Assembly: GCF_021134715.1 (NCBI RefSeq)
Contig: NC_060028.1
Coordinates: forward strand, 84,501 to 148,500
Direction of reading: 5' to 3'
Source of the DNA: Daphnia pulex
Taxonomy: Eukaryota; Arthropoda; Branchiopoda; Diplostraca; Daphniidae
DNA length: 64,000 nt
The notes under the pieces are model-generated. The model did no database searches and was not told the DNA's origin. It was given only the letters and a program-made list of their open reading frames with translations. The first letter of the stretch is position 1; each line of letters opens with the position of its first letter. Position numbers and translations under genes: made by a program. Shown piece after piece: positions 37,216-48,924 of the stretch.

Positions 37216-39049
37216 CAGTCTCAGCGCTGTTTTAAGTATTATTAATTGGCAAATAAAAATTCAATTGGCAATTATTTGTTCCCTCTATCGTTTCCCTGAC
37301 TTGTATCAAATCTAATTGCATTTGACTTAATTTAGTGTGACCCGAGTTTTACCAAGAACGAATTTTATTATTTAATATTAATTTAATTAATTTTGTTCTC
37401 GAATAACGAACTTGAGCGCCCGCCTTGAGTGGACCAGAAAACGAGGGGATTTTCCAGTCCAGAAACCATTTAAGGTAAAATAAGCTATCCCTTGGTTATG
37501 GCGTGAAAGCCAACGTTTAATCGAATTTAATCTTATTCCATTTTCGAGTTCAACGGCGTGCATCAAGATTATCCCACGTCTTACGATAGGTAATCGATCT
37601 GGCTAGCTCTGAACTGTTTACTTCATATTGCAGTCAGAGTCGATCAAAGGACAATGAAACATATTGAAAGGTATTATCTCATTCAACAGTTTTACATGCA
37701 GATTTTGGATCCCAACTGTCAGTGGGTGGACCGGACACCTTTGGCCAACTTAACAACGGCTATGCGTGTCCGGATGAGAATCAGATGCTGCTGGATGGAT
37801 AAGACGTGTTGGCAATCACAGCTCTGTATAATTGTCATCAACATCTTATCAGCGATAACTTAAACAATTTGAATCCGTCTATTTGCTTAATTGATCTTTT
37901 GTTGATCTACTTCAACCCGGTGAGTAGTAAGGAACGTGCAAATGTCGGAACGTGCAAATGTCGGAGGAGAGACGTAACCACACGATCCGATGAACAACGA
38001 CCTAATAAGGTGAGTTGATTTTTCTGATTTATTTTATTTGATCTCAGTCCGAGATGAATTTTGTTGCAGACATTTTACATGGTCATCGTGTGGGCGGCAC
38101 CTGCAGCAATTGAAAATTTGTCTTGTTCCGTCATTAAGGTCCTTAAGTCCAGTTAGTCCATACCATTCCAGTCACATTTCAGATATTTGACTAATTTGAA
38201 CAAGGTTTTCACTGCTGAAAAAGAAATAATTGAGGGTACTATTCCTTCTATCAACGGTTTTGCAAGAGAAATTGATCGCCATTTTAAACAATTTCGATTA
38301 CCAACTACGACCTACCACTCAGAAAACGTTTAAGATTTTCAACTTTCAACACATCAATTTTTTGTATAGGGAAGTTGGGTGGGATGGTTCGTAGAATTGA
38401 TATTGAGTTAAATATTTGAAGCTTTTTTGGATGCGATGCCATTATTTAAAAAAGAAATTTTCAAATGCGTTTTATTCCAGTCCCCACTGAGGGTATTTTC
38501 ATTTCCCTTCATCGTTGTGTGTGTGCAACTGCAGCTGCAAAACAAAAAAACAGAAAACCGGAGCTCATATTTTCGTTTTGAAATAAAACGCCCGTCAGTT
38601 GCTCGGCAGTTGCTAGCTAGTTTCTGTTGTTAGCCAGAAACCTGTACGACTAATGCGACTTTTAAATTACCGAAGCGTTTGCTTTTTTTCATGTTGGAAC
38701 CAGGAAAAGTTTGACAATTGCGTGTGCCGACTGTCTATCCCAGGCAGCAGTTGTTGTTGTTGCCCAGACCCGAGAATGTGCGCAATCGTCGTTTCCATCG
38801 CAGTTTTGAAAACACAATCTGCGCACTTCACAGTGTAACTGTACTCGGCAAAAAGGCAAAAAAATAAAACACCTTTAGTATGTGGGGCTACTAAGCCCTT
38901 CGTAGCTATACATACCAATAACCCCTCCGTACTACTTAGTTCCCTCTAAGTGCTATTCTCCAAATACTACTAAAAAAGGGTTCTTAGTAGTATCTTAGTA
39001 GTAACTTAGTAGTACATTAGTAGTAACTTAAAATTTTGAGTCTTGCAAA

Positions 39050-39267
39050 TGGGAAACCTTTCCACCAATGGGAGCGAGACTTTTTCGACTACGTGTCACG
39101 ATCCGTATAGCTCAAACGGGTGACGATATTCAAACGGGTTGTGCTGTTTCTCCTGAATCGATAGAAAACTGTGCGATACCTTAATTATCGATACAGAAAA
39201 TCGTGATGGGTATAAAAGGCGGCCCTGTTGGCGTTCAAATTCTACTCTCCAAATTCTCCTGTCGAAA
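39050..39267 (+). promoter_or_regulatory. Promoter of CUB/mucin gene C
   Basis: TATAAAAG at 39211-39218, 50 bp before the ATG, with the same upstream blocks as gene B (CCAATGGGAGCGAGAC, GACGATATTCAAACGGG, TTAATTATCGATACAGAAAA) and the same GTTCAAATTCTACTCTCC downstream. Confidence 0.78.
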
Positions 39268-42200
39268 ATGAAATCCTTTTCAATTTTCTTCCTTCTCGTT
39301 GTCGTCTCTTTGGCTGTCGCCGCGGTGAGTCATTTCACATTTTCAATTTTTATTTTAAAAAGGCGAAACTCTTTTTTACTTGAAATGTTCTGACCAACTT
39401 GTTAATTATTCATAACAGGAGGCCCAATCAGCCAAGCAACCCGTTAATCGTTTGAAATCCCGTAACCCGGCCGCCATTTTAAAAGCGGAAATGGCCATTC
39501 GATCGATTCCATCCAAAGGCAAAGGTAATTTGAATTCAGTTATTACACAATTTGTGATATTTAGATGACCTATAGACTAATGTACCTTCATTTGAACGTG
39601 AATTTTGCACATTAGCGTGTTTGGACCGATTTTCAATGGCGGCCAACGGGACTGTTCGTCCCACCATTTCTAACTCCATCAACGGGCAAAGGCAGTGCAG
39701 CTTCTTCATAGACGCACCCGCCAATAAGCTCATCCAGATGACCTGCTCGGTCGTCAGACTAAATAGTTCGGGCGCTGAATTAGTTATTTACGGAGGTTCC
39801 GAAATCAACGTTAATCCGCCCGTACTAAATCGCATTTACACGTCAAGGAGCGACAGCATGTTCCTGTTTTTCAGGGTCGACAAAACTGACTGGTTCGACT
39901 GCAAATGGAAAATGATTCCCGTTCCACAAACAACTGAATATCAACGTGATAATTTCGTTCCTTAAGGGAAATTAAATTTCAGTTTAAACTTGATCTGATT
40001 TGCCAATTTTAATTGCATTTATAGTCTGTCGCGATGGAACGTCCGCCACTCCCAACGGGACCATCCAGCTATCAGCGGACGATACCAGCACAGATCCGAG
40101 AATGTGCATGTTCGCCATTACCGTTCCTTCGGACCACCGAATTCAGTTGATGTGCTCCAATGTTACCCTCAGCAGTCCTGAAAACTTCTTACAGGTAATA
40201 CTTTGGCTAATTAAACCAAATCATTTTCGTTTTACTGATAAAATTTTTCTTGCTGAAATTAAAAAGGTCCAAACGATTTCCGAAACTGTATTAGCCGATC
40301 CACCTGCAATGAATCGGGTCTACACTTCGACTAGCGAAATCATTTACCTGTTTTCTCACTTCAGCAATCAAGACTCTTTCAAATGCCAATGGACGACGGT
40401 TATGATCCCACCACTGACAAATGATAACAAACGTAAATTTTTCATATTTGTAATTAATTCTAGCACAAGTTTTTATTATTTTCCCTTTTTATTCTCAAAG
40501 TATGTCGGGAGAAAATCACGAAATCTGCCAGCGGAAACATTCAACCGTTATTGGCAAGCGGCACAAATGTTCAACCGAATTCCTGTTCGTTTATCATCGA
40601 AGTGCCTCCCAATCAATTGACTGAGATCTCTTGCCCGGTCATCAATTTCACTAGCCCAGGAAGTTATTTGCATGTGAGTTTATAATGCATTCAGTTCAAG
40701 TTGCCAATTACAACCATTTATGTTTGATTGCCAAAGTTCAGCGGAATTTCCGATTTAAACATGGCTCTTACGCCTCTGGCCAACCGAGTCTACACTTCCG
40801 GCGTCGATTTGATTCATTTGAATTCTCAAATTAATGTCAATAAAGATTGGTTTAATTGCACATGGTCAGCTGTTCCGGCTCCATCGACGACGGATTTCAA
40901 ACGTGAGCCCCAGCAATTATTAAAACTATGTCACACTATAATTCTTAAACCGATTTTTAATTTGTCTAGTCTGTCGCCATGGAGGAACAACATCGTCCAG
41001 TGGGACCCTCCAACCATTTTTGGACGGTCTAACAACGGGAGAACCGAGAGAATGTTATTTCTTCATTGAATTGCCTTTGGATGAACAAATTGAGTTTTCG
41101 TGTTCATCCATTAACTTGTCAAGCCCCGGAAGTTATTTGCGGGTGTAAATCAATTATTCTATGGTCCTTATATTTCCACCCAATTAATTTTTTGAATTTC
41201 AACGACAGGTCGTTGGTGTGTCTGATTTTGACGAGAATCCGCCCGTAGAAAACGGAATTTATTTGTCGAATGGAACGAAAGTCCTTGTGTATTCGCAATT
41301 CAACAACGGCGATTGGTTCGATTGCATTTGGGCGTCAACAACCTGCGCTGCTCCAGGGACGACAGACGCTGCAACTTCAACGGCAAGTACAACAGCAGTC
41401 ACGACACCAGCGACTACCTCGTCGACAACTACCACCGCACAGCCAACAACCTCAACAACAATGCCATCAACTACGTCGACCACAACATCTGCGCCAACAA
41501 CATCCACTACACCATCCACTACACCATCCACTACACCATCTACAACGACTTCAACAACACCCCAAACAACAACGGTCTCAACCACCACCACCGCACAGCC
41601 AACCACCTCAACAACTAGACCATCAACTACGTCGACCACAACATCTGCGCCAACAACATCCACTACGACTTCAGCTACACCCAAAACAACAACGATTTCA
41701 ACTACTACCACCGCAAAGCCAACCACCACAACAACAAGGCCATCAACTACGTCGACACGGCCAACTACAACCAGTCGACCAACAACAACCAGTCGACCAA
41801 CAACGACTACGGTCGATCCTGTGACCTGCTCTCCTGATGTCTGGACCAAAGGAACTCAATCACGTATTATCATTTAAGTTTATTATGTTTTTCAATAACA
41901 ATTTGTCAATTTGATTTAACTTTTCTCATTTTTGATTGGGCACAGCTTGCGGGACTTGTACGATACTGTCGCCAACCAGCGGGACAATCCAGTCTCTTAA
42001 CTACCCCAATGACTACACTGGTAGTTTGGACACCAACTGCATGTATTTCATCACTGCACCACCGGGCAAGAGAATCCAACTGACATTCACCACGTTCGTC
42101 GTGGAACTAAATTTGGACTATATCACTGCAAGTTGATTTAAATCTAGTTCAGATTTGGTTGGGGTCCATTTGATTTTCATAAGTGACATTTTGTATCTTT

Positions 42201-42395
42201 TTCAAGGTTCTTGACTGGAAAACCTCAATGATTCTAGGGAAAAGACTAACCGGTCACGCCGACCCTTCTCCCAGTGTGACTCCCAGTACGTCTAATATGA
42301 TAGGAGCTCTGTTCATTGCGGATGGGAGAAATAATAATAACATTCCGACCGCTTATGGGCCTGGCAGATGGCAGGCGACATTCGAGGTGGTATAA
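39268..42395 (+). CDS. Secreted five-CUB / mucin protein, array gene C
   Basis: Exons: 39268-39324, 39419-39524, 39616-39945, 40025-40194, 40267-40432, 40501-40673, 40737-40902, 40970-41142, 41209-41863, 41946-42127, 42207-42395; 788 residues. Same order as A and B: signal peptide MKSFSIFFLLVVVSLAVAA, basic linker, four CUB-like domains, Thr-rich mucin stretch, canonical CUB5. It differs from A/B at many scattered sites. The mucin exon is 105 bp shorter, with only about three TPST units. CUB5 is changed in its second half (LDWKTSMILGKRLTG for VYDQNTGAILRNKMTG). Exon 6 uses the acceptor TCAAAG in place of TCATAG. The last intron begins GCAAGT. All eleven exons keep the frame, so I take it as functional. 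Confidence 0.8.
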
Positions 42396-45300
42396 TTCAA
42401 AAACAACCAAGTTGTGACTTGGTCCACGGCCGATTCGGCTAAGTTCCGCGTGGCCTTTTGAAAAATGTTTTCGTGTGACTGTGTATCAACGAATCAATAA
42501 TTGGCAAAATATAATTCGGCTTCAATTGGATAATTCGCTCATCATTGGGCATTGGGCCAATATCGGCACTGAGACACAATTGCGTCCTTTTTTTTCTAGT
42601 TCCATCATTCTATAGCTAGTACATAATTTACAAATAGATTATGTCGAAATGAAATGGGCATTTTGTTTATTTGGCGGGGCAAATGATGACATTGCTCAAA
42701 TTTGATGTGACATTCCCAAAGAATTAAGTTTTCAAATAGAAAATGTTGACCAGAATGAAATCACAAGATTGGAGTTGTCGCTTCACAGGTTTGAACTGAA
42801 ATAGGCATTTAGGGAGGGCATCCGTTCTGTCAATGGTTTGGCAACCGACATTGATCCCCTTTTCTTATTTAACAACTTTGATTATTATCCCGGCAGTAAT
42901 TCATATGCCAATACTCAAGAAATCAATTTACAGTTTTTTTTATTTTTTTCTTTATTTGTTTGTGAATCTGATAATGAGTTAGATATTTGAAGCTTTTTTT
43001 AAGGATGGGGAATCTATATTATTCCAAAAGAAATTTGCATGCGCTTTTATTTTCCTGTGTTTGTCGTACCTGTGCAACTGCCACTGTAGCTGGCTGCGCG
43101 AGCAAACTAGAAAAAAAGATAAAAACAGAACAACCGCAGAGAAAAGCTGATTTAAAAAAAAAAAATACATTGCACGTCAGTTGGTGGCTTCACTTTGTTA
43201 GCGAGAAAAATAACCCGTCCGACTCAGCATGGGACTTTCAAATTATCGGAGCGTCTCCTACTATTGTCGACCATTGCGTGCCGACTCTATATTCCAGGCA
43301 GTTGTTGTTGCCAAGGGTGTCCGTTGTTTGTTTTTTTTCGCCTGTTTTTGTCGATATAGTTAAACTTATTTCGTGTCCAAATTGGACGAGTTTCATAGAA
43401 ATCGTCGGTCGAAGAGTTAAATTAGTTGAGGTGATTTACGCGTCTCACCTCGGTGAATTGGTGAAAGCATATTCATTTCACCTCATCTTCACAGCTTTTT
43501 AAAAATAAGGTACAATCGAACTTTATTGCGATACCAATGTAAGTGCCCTGGACGGTAAAAAAGAGATGCCTATTTTTCTATTTACGAATTTTCGAATTGC
43601 CGGAATTGCAAATTTGCGATTACCATTTTCCCGCCTTGTAGGCTACATATTTATGAAACATGGCAGCCTTGCCCACTCCCCCAGATTTATTTTAATTTAT
43701 TCAAAATGGCTGCTGTCATTCTTTTCATTTTTTGGGTGGTGGTGTGTTAGTTATCTCTGTTCGCATAACCCTCAAAACTTTGGTTATTAAGTTTCTTTTT
43801 AATGTTTAGACTTTGATAAGGTCTGTCTGTTTTTTTGTTGTACCATATGAGTTTTGGGTTAACTGAATGGCTGCAAAGCTTTATCCCCATCAATCAATAA
43901 GATTAACAAAACCTATATTGATTGATTCTTTAATTTTTTTTTATAAACTTAAAAAAAAAGTGGGTTAACTTTGAGTCTTACACTGTGTACAGTAAATTAA
44001 AAAGGTAGAGAACCTCTCTGAAAAGACACATTGGAGTTGTTTCGAATGTTAGTCGGTGATTAAAGTAATGTTTTCGCTTATTTAGGTGGATGAACCCTGA
44101 TGATGGTGATAAGTTTCTGTTTGAACGAAAACATTGTGTTTCAGTTGGAGTTGCTTGCAATACAGCGCACCAAATCCATCAATATCAAGGGGTTTAATCT
44201 ATCTTATTTTTATTCATTCAGTTTAAATTCAAATTAATTAATTAATTTTTTGACTTCTGCTTCTCTCGTATTCTTTGCAGGCTATTTGGAACAGTAAAAC
44301 ACTAGTGCAAGATGATAACCAAAATTCCCTTCCCAACGAGTAGTGAGCAAACAACACTGACAGTAAGTAACCAAGTACAGGCAATTATGGATATGGTGCA
44401 TTTCACTGTATTGGTAATCTGCTCACCCTCCTTATTTAAGTAGTATAGTCTAAAACGATACGCTGATGTGCCTTTTATGCCTTTTTAAAATTTTGTTGAC
44501 CAACAGATTTTGTCGGTGATTCGTCGTCTTGTTGTTATCTGGACGGAGAAATTGTTGGGCCAATTTTCCTAGTTGTTGGCCTAATGCTGACGTCTGGATG
44601 CAAGATGACACGAGCTGCACAAGGGGGGAACAAAGTCAAAATGCCATTCTCTGTTGGGGTTTCATTTCGCGACCTTTGAATGTAATGGCCTTTTCTTATT
44701 TAAATCGTTGACTATAATAGGTTAATTCATCGGTGATGTGATGTTGTGCTGAGACCTGGATGGAGACGATGATTGATGGCCAATCATTCCAACCCTTTGC
44801 CGACGTGTGGAATGGATGGAAGGTGAAAATGGGGGCTGCCCAAGGTAGGAATAAATAACATTTGAGTATTGCCATTCTCTGTTGGAGTTTACTTCGCGAT
44901 CGTCCCATTCTTTTTACAATTCCAAGATGAGGTAGTCTTATATTCGACTGATTTCAAAGATGAGGATTTAAATTGTCAAGTTATCGATACTCCAGCTTTT
45001 GAATCGGTTTTCTTTCACTTTTTAATTCCCGTTCAATAAGAACTTGCAAGTCAAATATCTCTGTTTTATTCCAACAAATGGAATGATAGACAAGCAAAGT
45101 TGTTATCGGCATCCCAAATATTGTATTGTTTGCTCGGTTGCAAAGCGCATTGTGAATGTAAACGAATTTTTCAACGGTTTTTAATTCGTTTGGGTGGGAT
45201 TTAAGTACTTTTATTTTATTTTTATTTTTAAATTGGTTGGCATTCTGGTACAAATTCGAAAATTTAACTTTTATACCGGAATGGCATGGGTTTTTTTTTT

Positions 45301-45553
45301 GTGTTCAAAAGGAACTCGCCGGAGAAGTTCAAGTTCGATAACGTTGAGGGTAAATCGGAAGTAGAAAATTATTTTCTTTTTGAAAGTTATTTTACTTGCA
45401 GTCACCAACCTCTAATCCGCTATGTCGATTGAAATGCAATTTTCTTTTTGTATAGCGGATGACTTAAAAATAATTCATCTTGAAAAAATGGGCAAAAAAG
45501 AAAAGAGAGAAAACCTAAAATCATATTAAGATCGCAAGAATACAAGGGATAAG
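42396..45553. other. Spacer downstream of gene C
   Basis: Similar to the spacers after A and B but with several differences, including about 400 bp (42620-43000) absent from them. In that stretch, IRSVNGLATDIDP resembles INGFAREIDRH at 18680-18720 and VRNIDMDPLFK at 19605-19640, so it is an old member of the 5'-block family. The dispersed downstream block is at about 44395-44830. No intact gene seen. Confidence 0.5.
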
Positions 45554-45790
45554 TCAACTTCTAAATTTAGACTTTTCTCTACGGAGTGATGGAGCGTTCA
45601 ATCGACTTACAATGTCCGTGGTCATTCCGTGCTGGTTACAGTTGGCTTGGTAGACTGCATTCTGACCAGAGTAATCCAGTAAGGATTTCACGTCGACTTG
45701 TTTGCTGTTTTGAAGTAACGACTTCGTGGCGGCACGATGGAGAGCAGTCATTCCAACGCGATCATCTAAACTGTCAACCTCGTCTGGCAG
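45554..45790 (-). pseudogene. Ankyrin debris downstream of gene C
   Basis: Minus-strand reading VGMTALHRAATKSLLQNSKQ (45780-45554) matches the 3' part of the debris after A and B. The preceding ankyrin part is missing; instead the debris begins just after a splice-acceptor-like CTGCCAG that belongs to a copied cuticle-gene intron. Confidence 0.7.
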
Positions 45791-45794
45791 TGCA

Positions 45795-46077
45795 TCAAGT
45801 CAAAATAAAAGGTTAACTTGATATTTAATCAAATAAGAGTTGACTAACTTACGAATTTCTTTTTTAGCTGGTTTCGGTTGTTTAGCTGCTCTTCTGAAGA
45901 CAGTTGAAGGAATTGTGTGAAGAAGATTGCGATGTTGGCCAACTTTTATACCTCGCAGTTGCGGCTGAGTGAAAGTGATCGGCCAAGACCTTCCACAGGT
46001 AACAACATTCCCTTCTTCTTTGGAGATGGGCAATTGGTAAATATGTAAATGAGCGAAAGGGTTGATGCAACAGACAG
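45795..46077 (-). pseudogene. Inverted copy of a cuticle-gene promoter, exon 1 and intron 1
   Basis: In reverse complement this matches about 53500-53791 upstream of and inside the cuticle gene: GTTACCTGTGGAAGGTCTT, a TATA box (GAGGTATAAAAGTTGGCC), the leader ACTGTCTTCAGAAGAGCAGC, and the first intron ending in TTGATGCACTGCCAG. The start codon is lost: AAAATGAAATTGGTAAGT in the intact gene is AAAAAGAAATTCGTAAGT here. There are no cuticle exons 2-3 after it. Confidence 0.85.
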
Positions 46078-46089
46078 CAGCGACAGGAA

Positions 46090-47229
46090 TTTATGTCTTT
46101 TATGAAACGACAATTTATTTATCGAATTGATTCGTTGTTTTCTCGTGTTACACGACAAGGCTGTCTTCACATGGTGTTAAAGTTATTTTCTCATCTCTTG
46201 TTTTCCAGCGTTTATTTAGGAATAGCAAATCTGGAGACGTATGGCCCAGATGCGGTCATTTTGCGAGATTCGACAGAAACTATCGAACGGGACTCCGGTT
46301 TGCCGATTATGAATTTCAAATACCTGGCTAAATATATCCACCATAATAGTATACATAATAAATGATTGCATATACATTTCAATGAAATATTAAACCATTA
46401 AGCCAATTTCTCTTCCAGGTGAGTCGTCTCATCCATGGCGAATTGAACGACATTTAATCTGGCAAGTACGGCGTGTCTATCCACCGAAAAAGAACGTGCA
46501 ATTAATTACGTGTTGTCCTAATTCTTCTTTGGTTGTTGATTGGCAGGTTAAATAATGAGACGCCCAGGCAGCAAGTGCTACTTATTGAAATGCTTCAGAG
46601 GTGGAGGTATTTAAACATCCCAGTCAACAATAACAAAAGTGACCTAGAGCTATTTTTTCCTCTTTTGCATCATCAAAGCTGCATATTCTTTTAAACCAAA
46701 TGAGCGGAACCACTGATTAAGGAACTTATTCTTCAACCAAAAAATCTGTGACAATGTTTTCGTGAATTTCCGTGACACGCACTCCCCATGCAGATATTAT
46801 TTCACGCTCGCTCAATTCACGCAGTAGCGCTTAACGTATGGGTACGTTTAAATTTCTAAATATCTAAAGAAAAGTTGGGACCGAATCAATATGTTGTTGT
46901 TGTTTTTTTTTTTTTTTTTTTTTTTAATTGCAGAAATAAATTGCAGAAATAAAAGCTGCCACAAATGTGGCAGAAAGAAAATTGAAGACAACGATGTGGA
47001 GTCTACATGTTGCTTACATGTAAATGTCGGTCTTAGACCTCTTGCCACCAGATGGCGATAAACGAAGGAGCCGCCAGGCGGCGTAGGACGAACGTCGAGA
47101 CTCGAGCGTGATGAAGCCGCCATCAGCTGATCAGCCCACAGTTGTACGTGAGTCGTGACGTGACGTTGAACTTGAGCAAACTAGTGAGATACTGTCTACG
47201 TATATCCGTACACTACGACTAATTGTGTT
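46090..47229. other. Stretch without a recognised gene
   Basis: 46208-46365 reads VYLGIANLETYGPDAVILRD after TTTTCCAG and could be an exon of an unknown gene; support is weak. A poly(T) run lies at about 46903-46925. The rest is shadow ORFs. Confidence 0.3.
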
Positions 47230-48150
47230 GAAATGATTTTCATTTTTCTTAATTATTTTCATAGGTTATGTCACTGCCAGCCAGGTTAAGTTGAAGCTGT
47301 TTGCTGTTCCCGTTCAATGCAGAACATTTTGACGTGCCACCTTGCTATCAGCTAACTGCACAAGTAGGCAACAACTGCTATAATTCTAGCACATTTCAAC
47401 AGGTTCTTTGTCTCTCTCATTTTTTTTCATAGGTTTTCCCTCTTTTGGATATGCCTTCATTTGCCTATGGTGTTGCAAACCAATGTGCTGATGCTGTTTC
47501 CTGCCTGTCACATGGTTTACGGATTTCTTGAACAAAAGAGTTTAATTGGCGAAACTGTTTAAAGAAATCAAGTTCAGCCATCAGCACATGGTCACATTTA
47601 TCTAGTAATTGAAGGCACTTGCTACCATAACTCTTCGCAAACTTTAATTCTTTAATAACATTTTTTTTTCAGTAAGTTTAAGTTTGGATACTTTTTTTTT
47701 AGTCTCTAAAACATATTTAATTTGTTGTTTCTGATATTAAATCACTTGACTGATCTCAATTTAATCAAATAATAGTTTCACATTTTTTTTACTCAATCTT
47801 GCCAACAGTAACTGAATTTCCCCTGCTGGTTTTCTTTGACAAATTTGTATGCCTGACAATGTATTTAATTTTTTTATAGGGTTACTCAGCCAGGCTAAGT
47901 TGAAGTTGTTTGCTGTTGCTGCTAATGCAGAACATTTTGTCTTGCTAACTGGGTAAGTTGTGAATAACTACTGTCCTTCTTGCACATTTACTACAACTTG
48001 TTATTGCTTAATATCTCATTTTCATAGGTTTTCAACTGTTGGTTGATGCCTGAGCTATGCATAAAATTGCTTATGGCGTTGCAGTCCAATGTGATGATGG
48101 TGTTTCCTGCAAGTTACCTGGTTTAAGGAGTACTGGAACAAACAAACAAA
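47230..48150 (+). repeat. Direct duplication with exon-like borders (47270-47545 and 47875-48150)
   Basis: CAGCCAGGTTAAGTTGAAGC, TTTGCTGTT, ATGCAGAACATTTTG, then TTTTCATAGGTTTTC, TTGCCTATGGTGTTGCA and CAATGTG.TGATG.TGTTTCCTGC (dots mark differences) occur in the same order about 600 bp apart. The blocks follow TTNATAG and end near GT, like exons, but no shared reading frame is conserved. Possibly noncoding exons or an old repeat. Confidence 0.55.
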
Positions 48151-48711
48151 TGTCACTGATTGTTTTCTATTTTAGTTTATTTTCTCAATTTGTATGGTCT
48201 GTCATTTTGCAATTTTTTCGCAATATTTTCTAAGTGTAGCTTGGAATCGGAAAAGGTCGTCACGTCTGACTTCAAATAAGCTCATATGAAGCATTTTTGA
48301 GTACGTAGAAAGTTGTAGAACATTATGAAGAAATTTATCGATAAGCTTTAAATCAATTTGAGAAATTAGTCTTAAATTTTGCATAAATTACAGACCAAAA
48401 CCCATGTATACCTTATCCATCAAAAATTTCGATTTAAATTAATCATATAAATTTTTGCAGTAAAATAATGGATTATAATATGTAAAATAAAATAATTACA
48501 TCACTGACATTTTTAAAAATACTAAAAACCCAATCCCAAAATTCATATAACATACTATCACCACAAAGTATATCACCAGCACCGAAACTCATGAATTGCA
48601 TAATTTTTAATACAGGAGTTGAAGTGAACAGTTCCAAGTGTCTAACACGGTGATCACCGTGTGTACTAAAATTGTAAATTGCTATGTTTTGCTGACTTGT
48701 AATTACAGTCA

Positions 48712-48924
48712 ATGAAGACAGGGGGAAACACTGACTTAATTGACTGCGACCAGGGAGATTACCTGGCCAGTGAAGAAGAGTGCGAGGCCAGTTTTGCTAG
48801 GGAGCGATTAGTCACAGTAGGCTTCTTAGTTAGACTCATGACCCTCAAAAAGTTCCCTCGGATCATGCGCCTTCCAAGTCCCCGTTCGACAGAGCCCTCC
48901 TCATCCTCCTGGTTATCACAGCGG
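48712..48924 (+). CDS. Possible exon of an unknown gene
   Basis: An open frame (MKTGGNTDLIDCDQGDY ..., ending SSSSWLSQR) lies between a TAATTACAG acceptor and a GTGAGTGA donor (exon end at about 48924). Acidic then Ser-rich, no domain recognised, and no flanking exon found. Low confidence. Confidence 0.25.

Larger units (their letters stand above)
30308..38390 (+). repeat. Right copy of the 8.08-kb near-identical tandem block
   Basis: Partner of 20984-29066. It contains gene B from CUB1 on, the spacer, the ankyrin debris and the decayed CUB half-gene. Confidence 0.88.
33143..39049. repeat. Spacer between genes B and C, near-identical to the A-B spacer up to 38390
   Basis: Repeats everything between 23819 and 29066 at +9,324 bp: ankyrin debris at 35900-36492 (-), the decayed CUB half-gene at 36904-37215, and the unrecognised Cys-containing remnant at 37654-38020. 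From 38391 the sequence becomes only similar to its counterpart (29067 onward) and carries the 5' block of gene C. I see no intact gene here. Confidence 0.8.

Noticed and set aside
46848-47123. 91-codon minus-strand ORF ending in a lysine/asparagine run
   Set aside because: The run is an A/T homopolymer and nothing else resembles a protein.
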